Part shown: positions 25,601-34,146 of the stretch, one piece after another | Layout of the letters: each line of letters begins with the position of its first letter | How positions within the stretch are numbered: position 1 is the stretch's first letter | Source of the DNA: Antedon bifida | Lineage: Eukaryota > Echinodermata > Crinoidea > Comatulida > Antedonidae | DNA: 64,000 nt | Assembly (NCBI GenBank): GCA_963402885.1 | Contig: OY727100.1 | Span: 22,601,665 to 22,665,664, forward strand | Direction of reading: 5' to 3' | The notes under the pieces: generated by a model | Database searches by the model: none | Told to the model about the DNA's origin: nothing | The model's input: only the letters and a program-made list of their open reading frames with translations | Program-made: the position numbers and the translations under genes

Positions 25601-28600
25601 TTTTTTAACCAATGTGGGTTGAATTGAATTGAATTGAAATATATATTTATACTGGGTCAAAGACTGGTCTCCCAGAGGGCCCAGTTATGATCAGTGGCTG
25701 TGATGTACTAATACACCGGGGTAACCCCCTACTCGTCTCGAAAGATGTACTAGGTTCTTTAAAGTGCACACGAGCTAGATGTGTACACTGGACCTACGGT
25801 TTATAGTCCTTATCCGAGAAGACTTGTTCTACCACCAGAACCATGGAGTGAGTGAGTCTCGAACCCCTGCCGATGTTATGGCTACGTAATTACGGTTCCA
25901 CTGTCTTAACCGCTCGGCCACTCACTCACAATCACCGCTCGGCCACTCACTAACTTTGAAGCACCCTCTGAATTAAATAATTGAAGACTGTATACAAAAA
26001 ATATTATATGCAAAAGTTTAATTTTAGACATACTGTACATCATGATGCAACACAGTTTATAATATTGTCTTTTTCACTTCTTGTAATGTATTGCAATGAA
26101 TGGTCTACTTTGAAAAGAATCAACTTAAACTAACTCTATAAAAACTTACCATTTTTAATATTGACTTTCTTTCAAATTCAGAATAGAAACCAAAATGTTT
26201 AAAATGAATCTGGCACTACTACACTCCTGTAATGTCACTCTGTTCCACCACACACACATGTGTTAATGCTACCCACCCTGTCGCTACAGTACTACCAAAC
26301 ATGTCTTGACAAGTATCAAATAAACAGTCCCTATTGGTCAGTTGTTTTCACATGGTATCTCAAGAGGGTAAACAATCTTCTAAATTATACCTCAAGCGGA
26401 GAGAATATAGCCTCTCCTATTGGTCAATGAGTTGCACCAGGGTCATTTTTTGTACACACAATGCCTAACTCAAAAAATTCAAGTTAAAATTTAAGTTTAG
26501 ATCCTCCAGCTTGGTATTGTTTGTGGTGTTTAATTCTCAGTTTTTTTCTCCTTTTGTCTCATTTTAGAATGAGAATACCTCTTTGTATTCTTTTGTTATT
26601 GTTCATCATCAATTGTTTAAATTGAATACTTCTGTTTTTATAGTTATTTCTAATTAATATTTCATCTGAATTACATCCTGTTTAGCCTTTGAATATTATT
26701 TGAAATCTTCCAAAATTTCCTTGGAGATACAGTTTAACCTCTTTCTGTAGGCCTATGTAATAAATTGATGTTAGCACGTTTATGCATAGTTTGCCTATAA
26801 AGTACATTGAGGTCATATATATTTATGTATGTAAATCATTTTCTTGAATTCATATCTAATGTGAAATTTGATCTTCGATCAGGTATTATAAATAGTGATG
26901 TCAACATTTTAATTTAAATATTGTATCATATTTCATAAATCTTTTGTGAATCCAAGATACTGTACATCATCTGCGCAGTAAGTTATCAAACTTTATGTGA
27001 CAAAAAAATGTGATGTATCCATATATGGACATGATGGTGTCATATCACTACCATATTTGGGTATATCACTACCATATTTAGGTATATCACTACCATATTT
27101 GGGTATATCACTACCATATTTGGGTATATCACTACCATATTTGGTCACATCACACCTTTTTTTTGTCAAACTAGTTATTTGATGATAGTGTACAGTAGAC
27201 ATGAGAACTTTAGATAGTAAATGATTTAGGAAATACATTAAAGAAAATGAATTCAATTTGTAAAATAATTATTCTACTGCAGGTACTGCAGTAACTTTAT
27301 TTTCTTTCTTTATTACTCTAGTATCTGCATGCATTTATTTAGCAAGTTTGTGAGTAATCACAATTTATCAATACCTCATACATTTTCCTGCAAAAGACAT
27401 ATGTAGTTACTGCAGTAAAATATTTGGACATGATCCCTAAATAAACAGACATTATTTTCAAATAATATTAATCTTTTTATAGCAAAGGATCCACAAACAA
27501 GGAAAAGATAAAAAATATGAACATTTCCAAAATTAAAACAAAGAAATATTTTGTAAAATGACCTGTAATTACTTCCTTCTCGTCCTTTAACATTTGAAAC
27601 AAATACAAGGAACTAAGTTAGCTATAATATTAATATTAATATGTAAAGTACTTATGCATTAAACTGTAATAAAGTAAACAATAAGAAACTAGAAACAAAA
27701 CTAAACAACGCTTTCTATCAGCAATTGACGACGACAAAGCAAACTGAAAACGCAAAATATAGTAAATATGTTTTTACTTCCTTGTATTAAAATGAAACAA
27801 TCGCATAATGGTTTAACTTTTAATAATAATAAATGAAAATTTATATAGCGCCGGTATCCTCCACCCATGTGGCGCTCATGGCGCTTTGTGCATTAACAAC
27901 GTGCGAGAACATCAGCGAATAGCGACGTCTTTAGGTTGGTCTTGAAACTGTTTAGACTAGTCGAGCATTTAACTGTTGCTGGTAAGCTGTTCCATACACT
28001 TGCGGCCGCAACGTAAAAAGATCTCTGACCCCACTGATTTTTCGCTCTACGCTCTTGAAGAAGGTTTTGTGACAATGATCGTAGGCCTCTGCGGGATGAT
28101 TCGTAACGATCCACAAGGTCAGATAAATAAGCAGGAGCACTGTCATTTAGGATCTTGAATACAAACAACGCAAGTTTGTACTTAATACGTTGTTGAACAG
28201 GCAACCAATGCAAATCCATCAGGACAGGAGTTATGTGAGCGTTTGATTTTGTATAAGTTACAATTCTAGCTGCCATATTTTGCAAGCGCTGCAAACGTTG
28301 TATTTGAGATTTTGGTATGCCAAACAACAAGGCATTACCAATGTCAATTTTAGAAGTGACAAATGAGTGTACAATCAATTCAGCTGTTTTCTTGTTAAGA
28401 TTACCGATTAAGCAATCATACTTAATAGCCCTGATGATGTTACAGCAGTTATAGAGGTCAAATTCAGCCCACAGTCAGAGTATACAAATATCAAATAAAA
28501 ATACATTTATTCATCAAATCACAATAAAATAATAGTATAATGTACAATGATTCAAGAAAATAATGAAATGGGATGTCTCTCAGGAAACCAGGAGGTTTGA

Positions 28601-31600
28601 TAGAGACCACAGATTATTTGAACAAAATAATTTAAAAATTGGTTTACAAAATAATAGTTTAACAGTAAACAAAGATAATGAGGGGAGAAGATGAAAATAT
28701 TAAACAAGCTAATTATTTACAGAGTATACGGCTTTGTTCGAGCTGCAATAGGGATTATTAGAACAAGAACTCAGAGGCTAGGCCATTCAAAATGCAACAT
28801 TCTGAAATATCTACTTTGTGATAACAAATTATTCAATGTAATGTACTAAGTAAAATATTGTAGACTTTCTTTTACAGTATTCCTTAACCTTGGCGATTCT
28901 TGAAATATTTACAAAAACCCCGATACAATATTAGGACCATTGTTAGAATTAATACCGAACACAAAATCATCCTTAAAATATTATCTATTATTGAAAATAA
29001 TTCAAGCAGGTAACAATTTATAATCGTTGGCAAAATATTAACAGTGGTCATTTTCATTTCATTTATTTCATCAAGACAGAAACATAACAAAACATGACAA
29101 AAACCTGCGACGGAGACAGGATTAAAAAGAAGCAAACTGAATTGCTGTATAAATTTTCTTCGCCGTCACGACGGGTGACAAAAAAGACAAATAAGATCAT
29201 TATGGTGGGTGGGCTGTGCCATTATTTTTTATTATTATTTATTTTATTAAACATCATGATACATTGATGATACAGTATAATATAAGTATACATTTAAAAT
29301 AAATCAACCAGAGGGTCCACCAAAGTTTGATTTATGAAATATAAAAATAATTCACATTTTTTTCGGAATTTGTAAATTAAATGATTTTCAGTAAAGTTAT
29401 ATTTTCTTGGTATGCCCAGTGCTGTTTTTAAAAAAAAACATATTTAAAGGGAAATGCTATCATCACAAGGAAGGCATCACATGCAATCATATATGATGAC
29501 ATCATGACAAAAAAAAACCACTCACTAAATTGATAGATTCATAAATTGGTGCAGCCAATCAAATGTTGCAGACAACATGGACCAATAAAAATCCTAGAAA
29601 TCCAGACAGCAACAAAGTAGCCAATCACAAATCACAAAGATTGTGATCATAGACAAAGTGGGCTAGGTTGAAATCAATGATGTCATTTTCTATTTTTAGA
29701 TATTACATCAGATGAAAAGCAAAAAGGTTAATTCCAGTATGAACAATTAGTTATCTATCTTGTGTGAATGCAAATGATGTATTGTTGAAATGTAAAGTAA
29801 TATATATTTATAAAGATTGTCCATAGTTAAAGATGTATTGTCCCTTGAAACACAAAAAAATGAAGGTCAAAATATTCTAAATTTAAATTGGCCATATCAA
29901 AGTAATATTAAAGTTATTCACTTTAAGTCGAAAATTCGAGCTAAAAGCAACAAGTTTACGTAATTAACAGGTAAATTAGTTTGATTACATTTCATCTGGA
30001 AAATCGTCGCGAGCGAAAGTAAACAAAGATTTCAAACCACGAGTACGCATTATGCATACGCTAATTAGGATTGTCTACAACTTGTCACGGTTGAGAAGGT
30101 ATTTTCACACAGATCGTGAGGAAGTTTTATGATTATGCATACAGAGTAGCCAAACAAGCGCGTTTCATTATGGGGTATGTTTTGATCGAAAACTTTGACT
30201 GGAAGTCAGAGTTATTTTTTTAACAAAAAAACATCTGTATTTCAGTTAAATGATTTTTTTTTTCGAAAAATTTTTGGTGATAGTTAATAACTATTGTGAT
30301 ACTTCAAAATGACCCACCTTTTTTCGAAATCTGTTATTTTCTATTTTTTTGGAATTAGTCAAAGGGACAATACATCTTTAACAAACTGAAAAAACTATAA
30401 CAAAAGAATAGTAGAAATTAAACGCTGTGGCAAAAGATACGGTGCCGTATCCATACTTGCATTCGTAAAATAACATAAATAAAACTCGTTCCTAAATATT
30501 AAAACTCTTTCCTAAATATTAAAAACCTAACCCTTTAAAAAATTGGTAACGGGACGATTCGGCCCTGAGACGATTCGGCCCTGTGACGATTCGGCCTGGG
30601 ACTATGCGGCCCTGAGACGATTTGGCCCACTCAAATTTATTAACTTTGACAAGAATTTTATTTAATGTTTAAATAATGTATTTTTTTTTTCTTTAGTCCT
30701 ATTCATTTATAGTAAACAAAACACCAAATTCCCTGTACTAAACTTACACAAAACGATACCGTTTGTAAACACAATGGTATCAGAAGAATTATTTACATTT
30801 AAATACATAATTGTTTAGTTCAAACACCTTTGAAAACTTGATAAAAACCAAAAAAAAAACTGTATAACATTATAATTAACAATCATTGGTTTTGTCTAAA
30901 TGTGGGACGATTCGGCCTGGGCCGAATCGTCTTAGGGCCGAATCGTCCTGGAACCAAAAAATTAAAAACTTTAAAAGAAGACGACAAGTAGAGAATCGAA
31001 CCTCCAACCCCCTTAAGCCAGAGCCTCATCACAAGCCCACTAAGCAACACAGCTGGCTTGCTGAAGACCATTGCAATAACCTATTACATAGTGCTTTCTA
31101 TAATTACCTTACCTTTAGTTTTTAGGGTTATGTATGGATACGGCAGGGAATTGTTAATTAGTGTACATGGATACGGTACCGTATCTTTAGCCATAACAAT
31201 ATTAAATTAAATGAATTTTATAAAGACCAGTGTGTGTGCAATGGTTGCTGGTTGTTTTGGGAGGGTCGGCTCCTCAGGCTCTGCACAGTCTCAGGCAGGC
31301 TTTGAGTGAGTAGAGAAGCTAACCCTTTATTTTCTTAGTACTAACTAGGTACCTAGGCCTAACTAAGTAGGCTTGCTTTTTTATTTCACTAACTATTCAC
31401 CACCACTCTCTCACCAGCAATAATCAACATTCCCCATCGGCATTGCCATTGAACATCACATCATCATGATCATATTGATTATTGTATAAATTTAATACAT
31501 AAAAAACATTGTTCATGTAGGCCTAGTCAAGGTCTTTAAACATAATTTAATTAGTCATACAACACAATATTTCTTTTAATGCTACGATATTAAGCCTTAC

Positions 31601-31877
31601 AATAAGCTAGGCCACTAGGCTAGGCCTACATACCCCAATTCGAAATGCACACCACACGGAAATCACCATTCCACTCAATAGGCGTAAACATGGCGGCCCC
31701 CATGAATTCAGCATGTCTGGGTATGTTTATGAAGTGTAATGTCTTTTGCTTGGAATATTTTTTTCACTGCCATTTATGTCTAAAAAAGAGAATCTTCAGC
31801 TTACCTCTGTCAAATTTAACACCATCTGGATCAATATCTTTTACATCGAAAATATCTTCAAATAAAACACCCGACAT
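16688..31877 (-). CDS. POLR2H: RNA polymerases I/II/III subunit RPABC3 (RPB8)
   Basis: Exons (minus): 31877-31805, 25332-25249, 23926-23746 and 16805-16688; junctions are GT-AG, phases agree, 456 nt, 151 aa (human 150). The product starts [19 protein letters not shown], continues through [19 protein letters not shown] and [16 protein letters not shown], and ends [18 protein letters not shown]...[11 protein letters not shown], closely matching vertebrate RPB8 along its whole length. RPB8 is an OB-fold subunit common to all three nuclear RNA polymerases, binding the largest subunit. Introns of about 6.5, 1.3 and 6.9 kb hold MITEs, SINEs, a LINE fragment and minisatellites. The key residues and reading frame are intact, so it should be functional. 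Confidence 0.97.
16918..17062. mobile_element. Palindromic MITE copy 2
   Basis: Nearly complete copy: AAGCTCTGTCTACACTATCA at the left and its inverse TGATAGTGTAGACAGAGCTT at the right, with ATATCACTACCATATTTGAG inside. Lies in intron 3 of POLR2H. Confidence 0.9.
17063..19609. other. POLR2H intron 3, left part
   Basis: Mostly AT-rich. A GC-richer patch at about 17,757-18,150 begins CGGCCCGAGACTCTATG, resembling the ACGATTCGGCCC repeats at 30.55-30.95 kb, and contains an 82-codon minus-strand ORF that I do not recognise; it may be a decayed repeat. No other structure was found. Confidence 0.4.
19610..19785. mobile_element. CTGCAG-type MITE copy a
   Basis: Left end TACTGCAGTTACTGCAGTAG; right end TTACTGCAGTAACTGCAGTA followed by GAATAATTTTGAAATGGTCCCTC. 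The ends are inverted copies, and the interior shares ACTGCAATAATGTATGATT with the copy at 23,067. The outermost bases read as AGGGA(C/T)CAT from outside in, and a hAT-like origin is possible. Confidence 0.75.
19786..21624. other. POLR2H intron 3, middle part
   Basis: AT-rich, no exon or repeat with recognisable ends. ORFs of 60-65 codons near 19,913, 20,401 and 20,540 lack homology and splice context and are treated as chance. Confidence 0.4.
21625..21870. repeat. Tandem repeat of about 80 bp, three copies
   Basis: Three successive copies share ACCATTCATTCTGCTGACCA, GTTGCTACTAACTCTATGGT and CAAACCTA, separated by AACATAAAACCACTTACTAG. Differences are small, so the amplification is fairly recent. 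Confidence 0.85.
22606..22740. repeat. Short tandem repeat of about 50 bp, three copies
   Basis: GTGTCTGGTGTGGGTAGCCT then AGCCCACATCATAACGGGTG recurs three times with variation, the last unit ending AGCCTAGCCCACCATG. It lies in POLR2H intron 3. Confidence 0.75.
23067..23358. mobile_element. CTGCAG-type MITE copy b
   Basis: Left end AGGGATCATGTCAGAATTAT continues TCTACTGCAATTACTGCAGT; right end ACTGCAGTAATTGCAG-type sequence followed by TAGAATAATTCTGACGTGTC is its inverse. This copy best shows the full terminal repeat of about 45 bp. Confidence 0.85.
23927..25248. other. POLR2H intron 2
   Basis: No host exon is supported. A segment at about 24,995-25,170 repeats the words CCCTATTAAGGGGATA and TTAAGTGGAC and looks like a decayed minisatellite or transposon end. 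A 48-nt stretch at 24,506-24,553 has acceptor- and donor-like edges on the minus strand but would insert residues absent from RPB8. Confidence 0.4.
25616..25952 (-). mobile_element. SINE with tRNA-Leu/Ser-like head
   Basis: On the minus strand the head reads AGTGGCCGAGCGGTTAAGAC (box A), and about 40 nt later CAGGGGTTCGAGACTC (box B), as in a type II tRNA. A body of about 230 bp follows, with TAAGGACTATAAACCGTAGG and TGCACTTTAAAGAACC, and the tail is (AATTC)n pentamers at 25,616-25,640. The body recurs at 55,488, confirming a dispersed family. It lies in POLR2H intron 1. Confidence 0.88.
25953..26982. other. POLR2H intron 1, repeat-poor part
   Basis: AT-rich, with CA/TG-rich sequence near 26,240-26,260. 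No exon, RNA gene or terminal repeat was recognised. Confidence 0.4.
26983..27200. mobile_element. Palindromic MITE copy 3 with five internal 21-bp units
   Basis: Left end GTTATCAAACTTTATGTGAC, right end TTTTTGTCAAACTAGTTATT then TGATAGTGTACAGTAGAC. Between them ATATCACTACCATATTTGGG is repeated about five times with a 21-bp period, giving open frames of 61-87 codons that are artefacts of the period. Confidence 0.85.
27262..27439. mobile_element. CTGCAG-type MITE copy c
   Basis: Left TTATTCTACTGCAGGTACTG CAGTAACTT; right GTAGTTACTGCAGTAAAATA then TTTGGACATGATCCCT. The terminal inverted repeat is complete on the right side. Confidence 0.8.
27440..27825. other. POLR2H intron 1 spacer
   Basis: AT-rich sequence with no recognisable feature, leading into the 3' tail of the LINE fragment. 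Confidence 0.4.
27826..28470 (-). mobile_element. 5'-truncated CR1/L2-clade LINE, C-terminal part of the RT ORF
   Basis: A frame with no stop (161 codons from the first Met at 28,378, open further upstream to about 28,455) encodes the conserved C-terminal region of CR1/L2-type reverse transcriptases: [59 protein letters not shown] and [20 protein letters not shown]. The frame stops at 27,893 and a short 3' UTR with GGCGCTATATAAATTTTC leads to an (ATT)n tail near 27,826. The catalytic core and endonuclease are missing, the usual result of incomplete reverse transcription. The open frame implies a fairly young insertion. It lies in POLR2H intron 1, same strand. Confidence 0.92.
28471..29830. 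other. POLR2H intron 1; possible retroelement 3' end
   Basis: Mostly AT-rich. At 29,040-29,180 the minus strand reads CCTGTCTCCGTCGCAGGTTT followed by TGATGAAATAAATGAAATGA, which looks like a LINE 3' UTR with a short-repeat tail; the 83-codon ORF across it is not convincing. Nothing else was recognised. Confidence 0.4.
29831..30377. mobile_element. TTAA-flanked MITE (piggyBac- or Kolobok-like)
   Basis: Both ends read AGATGTATTGTCCCTT inward, and TTAA lies outside each end (29,827-29,830 and 30,378-30,381). At 547 bp, with no coding capacity, it is a non-autonomous copy. Its ends differ from those of the 646-2273 element, so it is a separate family with the same target choice. Confidence 0.85.
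30551..30952. mobile_element. Nested CGATTCGGCCC repeat element
   Basis: Starts with four near-tandem units of GGGACGATTCGGCCCTGA and ends with the inverted units CCGAATCGTCTTAGGGCCGA ATCGTCC, so its ends are both direct and inverted repeats. A perfect-looking mini hairpin GACGATTCGGCCTGGGCCGA ATCGTC lies at 30,905-30,931. Similar words occur near 17,757. Confidence 0.65.
30980..31060 (-). mobile_element. tRNA-like SINE head
   Basis: On the minus strand, GTTGCTTAGTGGGCTTGTGA (box A-like) is followed about 45 nt later by GGAGGTTCGATTCTCTAC (box B). The acceptor stem does not pair, so it is a tRNA-derived repeat rather than a working tRNA gene. Confidence 0.5.
31194..31804. other. 5' part of POLR2H intron 1
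   Basis: Contains TAGGCCTA-rich patches and, on the plus strand at about 31,687-31,699, AACATGGCGGCCCCC, a YY1-like motif shortly downstream of the POLR2H start. It could be a regulatory site of POLR2H; no continuing plus-strand gene was seen. Confidence 0.35.
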
Positions 31878-32269
31878 GTTTGATATTCGTCGCGAGATCG
31901 ACTTTTTGATGTTTTTCAAACGTATATGGTAGGCTCTGTAACCAGACGTTCATACTGTCATTGTCATTTTGTTATACCTTTGAGACCCATTGTATTTAAA
32001 ATTACCTTTACCAACTAATTACTAACTAAAGAAAAGTTTAAGTTGTTGTGCTTATTATTGTTTGTTTATTATAGTGTTAATTACTGTTAACTAATATATT
32101 CAATAATATTGTATATATGTTGTATTGTATTTCTGGTAATTTAAAAAGTGTCCAAAATAATAAAAGTTGAACAATTGAGGGCTCACTCTTGATTGGTTAC
32201 ATAATAAACAATCAACATGCGTGCCAAAGTATTACCATTATTCAAGTAAGATGGGGTGGTGGTCCCACA
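31878..32269. promoter_or_regulatory. Presumed POLR2H 5' UTR and promoter region
   Basis: The sequence upstream of the POLR2H start codon; GATCTCGCGACGAATATC lies directly 5' of the ATG on the minus strand. No TATA box was identified. The call is by position only. Confidence 0.35.
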
Positions 32270-33540
32270 AGAAAAGTGCACACCCGGGACTTTGAGCGAA
32301 ATGTAAAGATTATGATTATAAGATTTTAATTATGTGACTGTCTTTATTTTCTGGCCTGTATGTATAATGTCTTTTGGGGCCTATCGTAAATTGTGAATTT
32401 GTACACTTATTTTCTTGGTACTTGGTGGTTGTTCTCTTAAATACTCCACAAGCAAGTCTGACAACGAGGCAACACATTCAACTTTACACCCTTTACCATA
32501 GTAGCTTTTATTAGTACTAGTAATAATGCAGTATAATCTATAAACCTGATTATCTCATATCAATAATAGAAACAATTGACGTAATATTTTAATTCAGACA
32601 ATGATAAAGATGGTATAGTAATTAGTGGCATTATTCCATTTGTCTGAATTATACATAATTATTCGTAGGCCTAATTTAATTATTTGTTTTGGTAAAACCA
32701 AACATTTTCTAGCGTATTATACTTGTATGTGCTATACAGTACATCTAAAAATGAATGGATACAGGATAACATGAATGACTGTATAAATGTTAATATCAAT
32801 ATTATTATGGTATTTGTTTTTTTATCTGTTGACCTGTTCCGGCACGGTTCCTGTCCGGCGCCGGCAAATCAAATCGAACGTGAATGTTTCGTTTGCACGA
32901 CGTGAAATCATTGGACAACTTCTTGAAGCTTTGATTTTGACGCTTGTCGCGTGTCGCTTTGATTTGACGCTTGTCGCTTGTCGCTTCACGTGCAAATGGT
33001 CTGTGTGAAGTTTAGATTGTTGGCGAATTTATTATTTAAATATTCAAGATTCAAGAAATTTTATTGGTCCAATTTAAATGGACATTTGTTTTGCTTGGCA
33101 TAATTAAGACAATAAAACAACAAAGAAAAATACATCAAATTGCAAAAGGCAATGTTAAGATACTAAGTAGGCCTATATGCATAATTTTATGTTAAAATTG
33201 TCTGTTTAGTTTAATATGTGGCCCGCTTCTTTGGTGCTTAGTATTGTAAAACAATTGTGAATTTGTATCAACAAACAAAACTTTACACTTATCATAGTGG
33301 CTGTTAGTAGTACTAGTAATGAATTAAGTATAATGTTTTAATAGCAGTATAATCTATAAAACGGATTCTCTCATCAATAATAAAAACAATTGACTTAATA
33401 TTTTAATTCAGACAATAGGATAAAGACGGTAAAGTAATTAGAAATGCATTAATATTAAACATCACGTGACATTATTCCAATTGTCTGAATTATACATAAT
33501 TATTCGTATAGGCCTACTTCATTACTTGTTTTGGTAAAAT
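32270..33540. repeat. Upstream part of YWTD tandem unit 1
   Basis: This block recurs, in order, upstream of the second gene and again at 45.6-46.97 kb: a GGTTC(T/C)TGTCCGGCGCC segment with CAAATCAAATCGAACGTGAA (32,838), the 27-bp CGCTTGTCGCGTGTCGCTTC minisatellite (two copies, 32,938-32,990), a retroelement-like 3' tail with the inverse of GGACCAATAAAATTTCTTGA (33,045-33,090), TGTGGCCCGCTTCTTTGGTG (33,220) and a short MITE-like unit bounded by AATTCAGACAAT and ATTGTCTGAATT (33,402-33,492). Confidence 0.85.
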
Positions 33541-34125
33541 CAACCATTTCCAACGTATACTTTGTATGTGGTGTGTGTACAACAACCATTTCTAGCGTAT
33601 TACTTTGTATGTGCTGTGTGTACATCAACCATTTCCAACGTATACTTTGTATGTGACGTGTGTACATCAACCATTTCCAGCGTATTACTTTGTATGTGAC
33701 GTGTATACATCAACCATTTCCAACGTATACTTTGTATGTGCTGTGTGTACATCAACCATTTCTAGCGTATTACTTTGTATGTGCTGTGTGTACATCAACC
33801 ATTTCTAGCGTATTTCTTTGTATGTGACGTGTGTACATCAACCATTTCTAGCGTATTACTTTGTATGTGACGTGTGTACATCAACCATTTCTAGCGTATT
33901 ACTTTGTATGTGCTGTGTGTACATCAACCATTTCTAGCGTATTACTTTGTATGTGACGTGTGTACATCAATCATTTCTGGTGTATTACTTTGTATGTGAC
34001 GTGTGTACATCAACCATTTCCAGCGTATTACTTTGTATGTGACGTGTGTACATCAATCATTTCTAGTGTATTACTTTGTATGTGCTGTGTGTACATCAAC
34101 CATTTCTAGCGTATTACTTTACATA
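33541..34125. repeat. 43-bp minisatellite directly upstream of YWTD gene 1
   Basis: About 14 units of CATCAACCATTTCTAGCGTA then TTACTTTGTATGTGCTGTGT GTA; units alternate between TGTGCTGTG and TGTGACGTG at one position and between TCTAGCG and CCAACG at another. The array ends about 20 bp before the start codon of the gene and must therefore overlap its promoter or 5' UTR. The 67-codon ORF in it is a repeat translation. Confidence 0.92.
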
Positions 34126-34146
34126 CTCAACTGAACTGAAGACAAA

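Larger units (their letters stand above)
30428..31193. mobile_element. DNA element with GATACGG inverted ends, hosting nested repeats
   Basis: Left end TGGCAAAAGATACGGTGCCG TATCCAT and right end (inverted) TGGCTAAAGATACGGTACCG TATCCAT match with few changes. The interior contains the CGATTCGGCCC palindromic element (30,551-30,952) and a tRNA-like segment (30,990-31,055, minus). No coding frame was found. A target duplication was not clear. Confidence 0.7.

Noticed and set aside
28884-29135. 83-codon hydrophobic minus-strand ORF that could be a membrane protein.
   Set aside because: AT-driven hydrophobicity, overlaps what looks like a LINE 3' tail, no splice context.
30980-31060. A functional tRNA gene on the minus strand.
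   Set aside because: Boxes A and B are recognisable but the acceptor stem does not pair and it is embedded in repeats.
31645-31932. Plus-strand ORF with ATGGCGGCCCCCATGAATTC, possibly the first exon of an antisense gene.
   Set aside because: It overlaps POLR2H exon 1 on the other strand and no continuing plus-strand exon was found; the motif is more simply a YY1-like site.
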